DNA of 64,000 nt from Streptomyces bottropensis ATCC 25435 (GTDB lineage: Bacteria; Actinomycetota; Actinomycetes; Streptomycetales; Streptomycetaceae): contig NZ_KB911581.1 of the NCBI RefSeq assembly GCF_000383595.1, positions 5,116,496 through 5,180,495 on the forward strand, read 5' to 3'. Of this stretch, positions 26,136 through 33,996 are shown in pieces; the first letter of the stretch is position 1, and every line of letters begins with the position of its first letter. Both the position numbers and the translations under genes were made by a program. The notes beneath the pieces were generated by a model. The model had not been told where the DNA came from and made no database searches. It worked only from the letters and a program-made list of their open reading frames with translations.

Positions 26136-27164
26136 TCAGTAGATGATGATCACCTCCCCATCGCCGCCGTCTGCACCGGCGCCACCGCTCTGGCCGGCGT
26201 CGCCGGCCAGACCGAAGTGTCCGCCGCTTCCCCCGGTGCCGCCGTTTCCGCCGGCGCCTCCGGCCCCGGCCGAGCCCACGGCCGTGCTCCCGCCCGACCC
26301 GCCTGACCCGCCGTAACCTCCGGACTCGCCCACCCATTCGCTGCCGTCGTGTCCCGGGGCGCCGCCGGCCGCATTGCCTCCCGCGTGGCCTTGATAGAAC
26401 GCCAGGCCCCGGCCGACACACATGGCGCCGGTCGAGGCTCCGCCGGTCCCGCCGCTCGATACGAAGCCGGCGCTTCCGCCACCACCGGGAGCGCCGTTCT
26501 CGAACACACCGGCGTTCCCGCCTGTGCCCCCGCCCCCGCCGCCCCCGTCGCTACCGCCCATCCCACCGCCGGCCTCGGTCACGATTCTCGATTCCGCGGA
26601 GACGAAGCTGGCGTCGCCGGCCGCTCCGGCCCCACCGATCGCTCCGCCACCGCCGTTCCCGCCGCCGGACGGGATCGCCCCCGTGTTCCCCTCGGCACCG
26701 CCGCCTCCGCCGCCGGTCCCGCGTCCGCCCGCCCCGCCGGCCCCGACCTGCACGGTAAGCACCTGCCCCGGGGTCACTTGAACCTGACACTTCGTCCAGC
26801 CACCCGCACCCCCGCCCCCGCCGCCGCTTCCGCCCGCGCCGCCCCCGCCACCGCCTCCCTTGATGTTCAGAACGAGCGACGACGCGCCGCCCCCACCGCC
26901 GCCTCCTCCTCCGCCAGCGGCGCCGGCTCCGCCGCCGCCCGCCCCCGCCGCGATGACCGAGATCTGCGTGACACCATCGGGTACCGTCCACGCGGCCTGC
27001 CCGGGCGTGGAGAAGTCGGCCCTGCCCTGGACGGCGGCCGACGCCGGCGATGCCACCACGGCACCGGCCACGAGGAACCCGGCGGCCACGACGGCCGACA
27101 AAGCCCGGGCACGGCGCCCGGTCCACGGCGCCCCTGTTGCCGGGCGTGTACGGAAGTGACTCAC
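26136..27164 (-). CDS. Secreted glycine-rich protein
   Basis: 342 aa. Signal peptide (RRARALSAVVAAGFLVAGAV ... ASPASA), a short conserved start (ADFSTPGQAAWTVPDGVTQI), then nearly 270 residues dominated by Gly runs, with two Cys (KCQV and AMCVG), ending GGDGEVIIIY. The last segment matches the closing strand of glycine-rich beta-sandwich proteins. GTG at 27164. The function is unknown; a surface or matrix protein is plausible. The opposite strand has long proline-rich open frames that are only its complement. Confidence 0.72.
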   Translation of the reverse strand: MSHFRTRPATGAPWTGRRARALSAVVAAGFLVAGAVVASPASAAVQGRADFSTPGQAAWTVPDGVTQISVIAAGAGGGGAGAAGGGGGGGGGGASSLVLNIKGGGGGGGAGGSGGGGGGAGGWTKCQVQVTPGQVLTVQVGAGGAGGRGTGGGGGGAEGNTGAIPSGGGNGGGGAIGGAGAAGDASFVSAESRIVTEAGGGMGGSDGGGGGGGTGGNAGVFENGAPGGGGSAGFVSSGGTGGASTGAMCVGRGLAFYQGHAGGNAAGGAPGHDGSEWVGESGGYGGSGGSGGSTAVGSAGAGGAGGNGGTGGSGGHFGLAGDAGQSGGAGADGGDGEVIIIY

Positions 27165-27183
27165 TGACAGCTCCCATCAGGAA

Positions 27184-27460
27184 TAAGGCTTGATCGATAC
27201 CGACTTGTGGCTCTGTCCGGCGATCACCTGCCAGCCCGGAAACGCGCCGCACGGCGCGTTGCACCCCGGACCTCCAGGCAATCGATCAACACGACTGCCG
27301 AATCACGTTCTCGCCGGCCTGCAGAGCGACCAGGACTGTCTGTCCGTCCGCCTCGCCCTCGCAGCCATGACGGAAACAGTAGCTTTGCTCACCGAGCGTG
27401 AGGCATGTGCTGCTGGCAAACCCATCCTTCGAGTGGACAGGGAGCACAGCCGGTTCAGAA
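27184..27460 (-). pseudogene. Decayed gene for a Cys-containing secreted-type protein
   Basis: One frame reads CLTLGEQSYCFRHGCEGEAD, then TVLVALQAGENVIRQSC. A shifted frame continues with GGPGCNAPCGAFPGWQVIAG and ends QSHKSVSIKPYS-stop at 27184. The two halves look like one protein broken by a frameshift near 27290. No family is recognised. It lies just upstream of the glycine-rich gene on the same strand. Confidence 0.35.
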
Positions 27461-28387
27461 ACCGGCACTCACGGGGGCGCGACCTGTTGGCCGCTCAGCC
27501 CGCCGCGGGCTGCACAGGCTCCCCCTGGCGCAGGCAGCACACGGCGACCGGCGGCGCTCACCGACCTGCGCAACGATCTGGGAAACCCACGCCTGGCAGT
27601 CCGATGAGCACGAGCACGACAGGGCGACACCGATGCGTGCGGAAGGCGGAGCCGGCGCCCACGCCGTACGCGTCGGGCTGCGCGCGGCCAGCCCCGAGGT
27701 CTCCCACGGGCGGCTCGCCCGGTCGCAGCGCGGGGTGCCGCGATCCTGGACTTGCCGAAATCGCGTCCCAGCAGACCATCACGCAGTACAAGTACGCCCA
27801 CACCGCCCCGTACGGCGGCGCCGGCCTCCCAGGCGGCCGCGTGGCCTGCCTGTTCCTCGGTGATGCGAAGGTCCAGGCAAGCGTGGAGGTCTCCAAGGAC
27901 CAACTCCCCGAGCAGGGGAACTTCATCCACGCGATCAGCGGGAAGCGAGTATCGGTGACCAGGCCGGGCCGACCTGATCAGGCCTTATCAACAGGTCAAG
28001 TCCCTGCTGGAGTCCGACGGCGGTCTTGGCCGTCATGTCCGGCGCGGCCGCCTCGAACAGGTCGGCTAGAGGACGCTTCCTGACAGCTCTCCCGGAGCAC
28101 GCCCTGTTGACGGGTGCTTGAACAGTTGCTCCGGACCGCGCGCCTACACGTACCGGGTGGGTGGCGCAGGATGTCCGTGGCGATCTCCGGCAATGACCTA
28201 CCGGTGCGGAAGGCCTGGGCACGCATGAGTGCGAGGGCGTCCTCAGGGTGATCCGCCGTCGGGCTGCCAGGGCTGCGGCGGCACTCGAGGTGTCGAACCC
28301 GTGGGCACGGACCACCTGCTCCGCCTCCCAGGCCGCAGCGTCGTTCCCGGTGAGCAGCATCTCGCGGGTGGGCGTGAGGGGTCGTCG
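27461..28387. other. Decayed intergenic DNA with coding-like scraps
   Basis: No intact gene. A plus-strand frame at about 27760-27960 (AHTAPYGGAGLPGGRVACLF, then DAKVQASVEVSKDQLPEQGN) looks like real protein but has no recognisable family or start. A minus-strand frame at about 28165-28250 (HPEDALALMRAQAFRTGRSL, then PEIATDIL) resembles the end of an ANTAR RNA-binding domain. Both are broken by stops or frameshifts. Confidence 0.3.
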
Positions 28388-28738
28388 TCAGGGCTGCTGG
28401 TTCGCCTGCTTCTGGGCGGCCTGCAGATCGGTGAGCAGTTCGGCCTGCCCGGCCAGCACCCCGGAGAGGATGGTGCGCGCGACCCTCAGGAGTTCGGCGA
28501 TGTGCGCGCTGGTCAGCGAGTAGTACACGGTGGAGCCCTCCTTGCGGGTCACCACCAGGTTCGCCCGCCGCAGCACAGCGAGTTGCTGTGAGAGGTTGGC
28601 TGGCTCGATGCCCACCTCCGGCAGCATCTCCGCGACCGCGTGTTCCCGCTCGCTGAGCAGTTCCAGGACCCGGATGCGCGCCGGGTGGCCGAGCGTCTTG
28701 AAGAACTCTGCCTTCAGTTGATAGAGCGGCGTGCTCAA
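28388..28738 (-). CDS. ArsR-family regulator (SulP-associated type)
   Basis: 116 aa. PLYQLKAEFFKTLGHPARIR, then EPANLSQQLAVLRRANLVVTR and a C-terminal helix. No metal-binding Cys, so it probably does not sense arsenic. The TTG at 28738 is inferred from GGGGAAGG 9 nt upstream and from the family N-terminus STPLYQLKAEFF. A paralogue heads the SulP operon at 31552-31896. An AATTGC-TT-GCAT-like element about 28911-28922 recalls the operator at 31991. Confidence 0.84.
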   Translation of the reverse strand: MSTPLYQLKAEFFKTLGHPARIRVLELLSEREHAVAEMLPEVGIEPANLSQQLAVLRRANLVVTRKEGSTVYYSLTSAHIAELLRVARTILSGVLAGQAELLTDLQAAQKQANQQP

Positions 28739-28953
28739 CGTGCCGTCGCCTTCCCCATATAGCACCACGGCCGCACCGGCCGGCCCTCGGTGCATCGCAT
28801 CCATCTGCTCATCAACAACATGGGTCCCATCCTCACGTACGTCGACGGCCACGCCGAATCCGCGCACGAGAACCGAGCCACCCAACCAGCGGTGACGATC
28901 TGACAATTGCTTGCATCGGTAAGTCCATAGGAGGCACGGGGAGGCTCGCGTGA

Positions 28954-29367
28954 TCATGCGCCCGCGTCGTCTTCGCTCGGCCAGCCCGTCGTCCGCCACT
29001 CGTGGCGGCCCTGCGGCGGCTCGCCGTGGCATGCGCTGTGTGCGGCGAGCGCGTCGGCCAGGCCGCGATGCACAGGGATGAACGGGCAGGCCCCGGCGAG
29101 CACGAGGGGGTCGTCCGCTGGGGTCGCGGCCAGTTCCAGACTACGGCCCGCTGCGGCGAGACGGCGCGCGGACTCGATGATCGCCTCCTGTCCCTCGGCC
29201 GACCAGCTGCGCAGTCCGGTCAAGTCGGCGATGATCGGACCACTCCCACGTCCTACGGCCCAGCCGATGGCACCGATGAAGCGGTGGGCGGCGTCCGGGC
29301 CCAGGTGGCCGGAGACGGAGAGGATGCCGACGTCCTGCTCGACGGTGTAGCGCCACTCGATGGTCAT
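28954..29367 (-). CDS. STAS-domain protein (anti-sigma antagonist-like)
   Basis: 137 aa. VGILSVSGHLGPDAAHRFIG, then GPIIADLTGLRSWSAEGQEA is the STAS fold. Residues 110-137 are a charged tail. ATG at 29367 with AGGAAG. It follows the HATPase gene by 35 bp. STAS and HATPase proteins usually form a partner-switching pair; the Ser in SWSAEG is a candidate phosphosite. Confidence 0.82.
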   Translation of the reverse strand: MTIEWRYTVEQDVGILSVSGHLGPDAAHRFIGAIGWAVGRGSGPIIADLTGLRSWSAEGQEAIIESARRLAAAGRSLELAATPADDPLVLAGACPFIPVHRGLADALAAHSACHGEPPQGRHEWRTTGWPSEDDAGA

Positions 29368-29402
29368 CGTCGTCAACTTCCTTGCTCGGTCGGCCTGTCG
29401 AT

Positions 29403-29825
29403 TCACAGGGGGAGGGTGATCCAGATGCTCTTGCCCTTGAGGTCGGCGTCGCCCCGGACGACCGCGGTGCCACCCAGACCGAGGGTGAGCTCCATGACGG
29501 TGGCCAGGCCACCAGTGCCATCGGTGACGGGGTCGTACAACGGCGGCTGGTAGGGGTGGCGGTCGTGCACGGCGAAGGCCAGACAGTCCACGCCTGCCGC
29601 GTAGACGACGGTCAGCTGCGGGGAGAGGACGGCGGCGTGCCGGACGCTGTTGGTGACCAGCTCGCTCAGGATCAGCAAGGCCGGTCCGACGGCGGGGTGG
29701 CGCAGGTCTATGCCCCACTCCGCGAGGGCCTGCTCGGCGGTCTCCCGAGCCGTTCGGACCGCGGACGGCATGGTCGCCAGGGTCAGCACGTGCCGGTGGG
29801 GCAGGGCTTCGATCTGGGTGCTCAT
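29403..29825 (-). CDS. HATPase (RsbW/SpoIIAB-like) regulatory kinase
   Basis: 140 aa GHKL ATP-binding domain. N-box ILSELVTNSVRHA, then VHDRHPYQPP and TGGLATVMEL for the G1/G2 loops. Typical of the many short Streptomyces anti-sigma-type kinases. The ATG overlaps the SulP stop (ATGA), so it is co-translated with the transporter and can be expected to report on the same signal as the STAS protein that follows. Confidence 0.85.
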   Translation of the reverse strand: MSTQIEALPHRHVLTLATMPSAVRTARETAEQALAEWGIDLRHPAVGPALLILSELVTNSVRHAAVLSPQLTVVYAAGVDCLAFAVHDRHPYQPPLYDPVTDGTGGLATVMELTLGLGGTAVVRGDADLKGKSIWITLPL

Positions 29826-31555
29826 CCGACGGTCTTCTCCGCTTCCTCGCTGACGGGCCGGGACGTCCGGGCGGGCAGCGACCGCATGACGCCGGTGCGC
29901 TCCAGGTGGGTGCGGGCGCCCTGGATCGCCTCGGGCGTGGTGGCGTACTCGCGTCCCTCCGGGCGCAGGACTTCCAGCGTGCCGACGGAGTCCAGGACCT
30001 GGCGTTGGCCGGGGCGTATCCCGGAGGTCATGACGACGATGCCGCGCCGGTTCAGCTTCTCCACCACGTCCTTCAGGACGAGGGCGCCGGTGGCGTCGAT
30101 GGTCGTCACACGGGACATACGCAGGATGATCACGCGTACGTCGGCGACCTCGGTCAGTTCCAGCAGGAAGCGGTGGCCGGCGGCGAAGAACAGCGGCCCG
30201 TCGATCCGGTACGCCACGATGTGCTCGGCCAGCAGCGCATGCTCCTCGGCGCTGTGGTCACCACGGTCGAGGGGGACCTCTTCGAGGCGGGCCTGTTCGG
30301 CGACCGCGCGCAGGGCGAGGGCGCCCGCGGCGACGAGGCCGATGATCACGGCGTACACCAGGTCGAGGGCGAGCGTCGCGACGGCGGTGAGGACGAGGAT
30401 CAGCGCATCGGCACGGGTGGCCTTCGCCATCGCTCTCAGTGAGCCGACCTCGATCATGCGGATCGCGGTGGCCAGCAGCACGCCGGCCAGTGCCGCGAGC
30501 GGGATCCTGGAGACGAGGGGCGCGGCCGCGAAGACGATCACGGCGAGAACCACGGCGTGGACGAGGGAGGCCAGCCGGGAACTCGCGCCGGTACGGACGT
30601 TGACCGCGGTGCGCGCGATCGCGCCGGTCGCGGGCACGCCTCCGAACAGCGGGGCCGCGATGTTGGCCAGTCCCTGGCCGAACAACTCCCGGTCCGGATC
30701 GTGTTTCTGACCGACCGTCATGCCGTCGGCGACCGAGGCGGACAGCAGTGACTCCAGGGCTGCCAGCGCTGCTACCGCGACCGCCGGGGCGAGCAGCGAG
30801 CCGAGCGCGCCCGGATCGAGGAAGGACAGCGAGGGCACGGACAGACCGGACGGCAGGTCACCGATCGGCTTGACCGCGTCCAGGCCGGCCACCTGGCTCA
30901 CGAGGGTGGCCGCTATCACCGCGAGGATGGAGAAGGGGATCGTGGGCCGCCGACGGGCGCCGACCAGCATCACGGCGGCTACCGCCAGGGCGAAGGCGAC
31001 GGTGGTCCAGTTCGGGTTCTTCGCGAACTCCGCCAGCGCGTTCCAGGTCACCACGAGAACCCGGTCGCCCTCGGGCTTGGGCACGCCCAGGGCGTTCGGG
31101 ATCTGCTGCAGTGCGATGACACAGGCGATACCGAGAGTGAAGCCCTCCACGACCGGCGCGGGCACGTACTGCATGTACTTGCCGGTCCGCAGCACCGCCA
31201 GCGCCACGAGCATGACGCCGGCCATCAGCCCGACGGTCAGCACCCCGCCCGGCCCGTGCTCGGCGACGATCGGCACCAGCACCACCGTCATCGCACCGGT
31301 CGGCCCGGACACCTGCAGGTTCGATCCGCCGAACACCGCGGCGAGCGCACCGGCGACCACCGCGGTCGCCAGCCCCGCCTCCGCGCCGAGCCCGGAGGAG
31401 ACGCCGAATCCGAGCGCGAGCGGCAGCGCGACGATCGCCACGGTGAGGCCGGCCAGCAGGTCCCGGCGCGGATCCCGGCGCATCTCCGCGAGATCACTAC
31501 GGTCGGGCAGCAACGCGGTGAGCCGAGCCCCGACCCGGCCGAAGGAGATCCTCAT
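29822..31555 (-). CDS. SulP-family anion transporter with C-terminal STAS domain
   Basis: 577 aa. Ten or more membrane segments over residues 30-430 with the SulP hallmark NLQVSGPTGAMTVVLVPIVA, then a cytosolic STAS domain (about 440-555, TTIDATGALVLKDVVEKL). Transports sulfate, bicarbonate or another anion; no carbonic anhydrase domain is fused. The ATG overlaps the upstream ArsR stop (ATGA). Operon ArsR-SulP-HATPase-STAS. Confidence 0.9.
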   Translation of the reverse strand: MRISFGRVGARLTALLPDRSDLAEMRRDPRRDLLAGLTVAIVALPLALGFGVSSGLGAEAGLATAVVAGALAAVFGGSNLQVSGPTGAMTVVLVPIVAEHGPGGVLTVGLMAGVMLVALAVLRTGKYMQYVPAPVVEGFTLGIACVIALQQIPNALGVPKPEGDRVLVVTWNALAEFAKNPNWTTVAFALAVAAVMLVGARRRPTIPFSILAVIAATLVSQVAGLDAVKPIGDLPSGLSVPSLSFLDPGALGSLLAPAVAVAALAALESLLSASVADGMTVGQKHDPDRELFGQGLANIAAPLFGGVPATGAIARTAVNVRTGASSRLASLVHAVVLAVIVFAAAPLVSRIPLAALAGVLLATAIRMIEVGSLRAMAKATRADALILVLTAVATLALDLVYAVIIGLVAAGALALRAVAEQARLEEVPLDRGDHSAEEHALLAEHIVAYRIDGPLFFAAGHRFLLELTEVADVRVIILRMSRVTTIDATGALVLKDVVEKLNRRGIVVMTSGIRPGQRQVLDSVGTLEVLRPEGREYATTPEAIQGARTHLERTGVMRSLPARTSRPVSEEAEKTVG

Positions 31556-31896
31556 CGCGCGGCGACCTCGGCATCCCGCAGCAGCTCGGCCGGAAGCTCG
31601 TTCCGCCCGGCCGACGCCCTCGTCCGGATCCGACGCGCCGCCCCCGTCAGGTCGGTGATGTCCCCGCTCGTGAGCGCGTTGACCGCCGTCGGTCCCTCGC
31701 GCCGGGAGGTGACGACGCCAGAGCGTCGCAGCACCACCAACTGCTGCGACAGGCTGGAGGGCCCCACCTCGATCGCGGCCGGCAGCTCCCGTGCGGGCAT
31801 CGGCCCGTCCTGGAGCAGTTCGAGCACGCGTGCCCGTACGGGATGCCCCAGCATCCGGAAGAACTCGGCCCTGGCCTGGTACAGCGGAACGGACAC
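31552..31896 (-). CDS. ArsR-family regulator heading the SulP operon
   Basis: 114 aa. VPLYQARAEFFRMLGHPVRA, then GPSSLSQQLVVLRRSGVVTSR. It has no Cys, so sensing is not thiol-based. GTG at 31896 with GAGGGG. The same N-terminal PLYQxxAEFF signature as the 28388 paralogue. A strong palindrome lies 95 bp upstream. Confidence 0.86.
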   Translation of the reverse strand: MSVPLYQARAEFFRMLGHPVRARVLELLQDGPMPARELPAAIEVGPSSLSQQLVVLRRSGVVTSRREGPTAVNALTSGDITDLTGAARRIRTRASAGRNELPAELLRDAEVAAR

Positions 31897-31990
31897 AACC
31901 CCTCGACTTCCCCGACAGTGCCCCACCACGGAGGCCGCGAAGGCTCTGTCTCGCGGTTATCTACGAGAACAGCAAACTTAGCATCTAACC

Positions 31991-32010
31991 AATTGCGAAA
32001 TTTTGCAATT
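31991..32010. promoter_or_regulatory. ArsR-type operator of the SulP operon
   Basis: AATTGCGAAATTTTGCAATT is palindromic at 18 of 20 positions, in an AT-rich island (31970-32015) that stands out against the GC-rich surroundings. Size and symmetry fit ArsR/SmtB operators. Confidence 0.78.
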
Positions 32011-32044
32011 ACGCATCTCGGGAGATGAGTCGTCAGCCCCTACG

Positions 32045-32330
32045 ACTCCACAGGTTCGACCTCAGTAACCCGTCCCGGGCGCCGTGGGCCGGACGGGCCG
32101 GCACGGCGTCCCGGAAGATCCCGGCGAGCAGCCAGGTGCGCTGGTCCTCGAGACTCGTACCCGAGGAGAAGTGGTGCACCGGGCGGCCAAGCCGTTGCGG
32201 CCCGGGCCGCAATGCGTGGGTCACGTCCGACTCGGCGGCCGGGCGGCTGCCCCGGGTGACGCCGAGTTCCGCGCCGTTGAGCCAGACCCGCGCGCAGGAC
32301 CGAACCGGCTCACCTTCACCGCCGAGGAGC
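32045..32330 (-). pseudogene. GH2 beta-galactosidase N-terminal remnant
   Basis: The frame ARVWLNGAELGVTRGSRPAA, then FSSGTSLEDQRTWLLAGIFR and DAVPARP matches the sugar-binding domain of GH2 beta-galactosidases (xRVWLNGxELG, SSGSYLEDQDxWWLxGIFRDV). Both the start and the catalytic domain are missing. A relic of another glycoside-hydrolase locus. Confidence 0.7.
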
Positions 32331-33167
32331 TCCCGGGCCGCTCGGCTGTCTTCGGGAGTCCGGTCGTGTCCACGATGTGTTCCCTGTCGGCTGACGCAAG
32401 CGGCCTGGGACGCATGAACTGGCGGTGATGCCGCGGTTCGGCTGTCGGCGAGAGGCGAGGCGCGAGAGGCGAGTGGCGAGTGGCCTTGTCCGGTCACCCT
32501 GCCAGCGGGACCGCCGACACCGGGTCGTGCCTACGCGGACCCGCCCGGCGCGGCTACGCGTGACCGAGCGGTGCGTCGCGTTCGTCGTGGATGGGGTCTG
32601 TCGGGGCTTTGCTGCGGTGGAAGTCGCGGCAACGCTGCGCTGTGCCGAAGCCGCCGTAGTGGTGACCGCCGTACCGCGGCGCGCTGACGGTGTCGCTGGC
32701 GGCGGTGGTGTCGGCGTCGAGTTCGGCTCGGCAGGGGCTCAGAGCAGCAGGGAGCCATGGTGTCCGGGCTGATCGGTTCGGTGGTGTTCTCTCCGCCGCT
32801 GGTCTCGGGCGCGGGGAGGCAGCCGTCGATGCCCTTGTGGCACCAGGGCGGCTCGGATCCCGGTGGGTGGGCGCAGCATCGCACCGGGGGTTCGCTCGCC
32901 CGCTACCGGGCCGCGATGGACGGCCAGGCCGCCGGGCGGATGGTGCCGAGCCTCCCGTGCATCGACGGCATCCCGGGTCGACGGCGGTCTGCGGGTGCGG
33001 CTGACGACCGCTCGCGTGGTGCTGGAGGTCGGCGAGGAGGCGGTGACGCTCTCCGCCGCCTGGAGCATATGAATCACCGATCACGGTTTTCCTGAGGCGA
33101 GGTTCACATCTGGGCGGCCTGGCTCTCCAGGTGTGCGTGCACTTTGCGCGACGGCGGGCCCGGGGGT
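32331..33167. other. Gene-poor stretch between SulP operon and aromatic operon
   Basis: About 840 bp with no gene I can support. Open frames on both strands are low-complexity Arg/Gly/Pro shadows. A short plus-strand end (RVRLTTARVVLEVGEEAVTL, about 32993-33070) looks protein-like but is unrecognised. Confidence 0.35.
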
Positions 33168-33815
33168 TCAGTCGCCCTGCTGGGCGCCGAGGAGGTAGGA
33201 GACGACCGCCGTCTGAAGGTGGCTGCGCAGTTCGCTCCAGGGCAGCGGGCGGTCGGACTCCAGGAATTCGCCCTGCGTGACGCGGTGCGCGATCGAGGCG
33301 TAGATCAGGCGGTAGGCGAAGTCGAGCGCGGCCTCGGGGTCCGGATGTGCGATGGGGGTGTGGCGCAGTGTATCGGCGAAGTGGCGGTTGCCCTCGACGC
33401 TGACGCGGGAACCCTCGGTCCGTACCGCTTCCTGCCGGGTGCCGAGCAGCAGGAAGACGCGCAACAGAGCTTCATGCGCCTGGAAGGAGTCGGTGAGCGC
33501 GCCGACCGCCTCGGCGATCGCCACGGCCGGATCGCGCAGGATGCGCAGCCGCTCCGCCGACATGCGTTCCGCGATCTCGGCCTGGAGGTTTTCGGTGAAG
33601 GCGTGCTGGATGGCCAGCAGGAGCCCTTCCTTGTCGCCGAACCGGCGGTAGATGCTGCCGACCGCCATACCGGCCCGCTCGGCGACCGCGGCCACGGTCA
33701 GCGCGTCCACTCCACCTTCTTCGAGCAGTGCGTACCCGGCCCGCATGAGGTCCTGCTGGGAACGGCGACTGCTTTCCCGGAGGGCGGCGGGCCTGCGGGC
33801 GGGGGACTCGGTCAT
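33168..33815 (-). CDS. TetR-family regulator of the hydroxyquinol operon
   Basis: 215 aa. HTH: QQDLMRAGYALLEEGGVDAL, then AERAGMAVGSIYRRFGDKEG. ATG at 33815. Divergent from the aromatic operon; the 181-bp gap carries two identical-arm operators. Probable repressor induced by a resorcinol-type substrate or pathway intermediate. Confidence 0.88.
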   Translation of the reverse strand: MTESPARRPAALRESSRRSQQDLMRAGYALLEEGGVDALTVAAVAERAGMAVGSIYRRFGDKEGLLLAIQHAFTENLQAEIAERMSAERLRILRDPAVAIAEAVGALTDSFQAHEALLRVFLLLGTRQEAVRTEGSRVSVEGNRHFADTLRHTPIAHPDPEAALDFAYRLIYASIAHRVTQGEFLESDRPLPWSELRSHLQTAVVSYLLGAQQGD

Positions 33816-33861
33816 CTGCGCAGTTTATCGACCGGAGTCTTGACGTCCACGTTGCCTTCGT

Positions 33862-33900
33862 GTGAATCTCGATTCACGCGAACTGTGAATCCTGATTCAC
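33862..33900. promoter_or_regulatory. Tandem TetR operators
   Basis: Two copies of GTGAATC-N2-GATTCAC at 33862-33877 and 33885-33900, perfect 7-bp arms in both, centres 23 bp apart (about two helical turns), so both could be bound on one DNA face. They sit between the divergent TetR gene and the aromatic operon. Confidence 0.85.
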
Positions 33901-33996
33901 GCAAGTTGCGGCGTGCACCGCACGGTCGAGCCGCACCTCCTTCCTTCCCGCCACGACCCCTCGCAACGACGCGGGGGCTGTTTCTGGAGGCGTCTG

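Noticed and set aside
26349..27167. Proline-rich open frames opposite the glycine-rich gene
   Set aside because: GGC codons read as GCC/CCG on the other strand; no start context or family. The minus strand has a signal peptide.
27935..28360. A complete ANTAR regulator on the minus strand
   Set aside because: The ANTAR-like residues are in a different frame from the upstream open frame and no start fits; kept only as a possible scrap.
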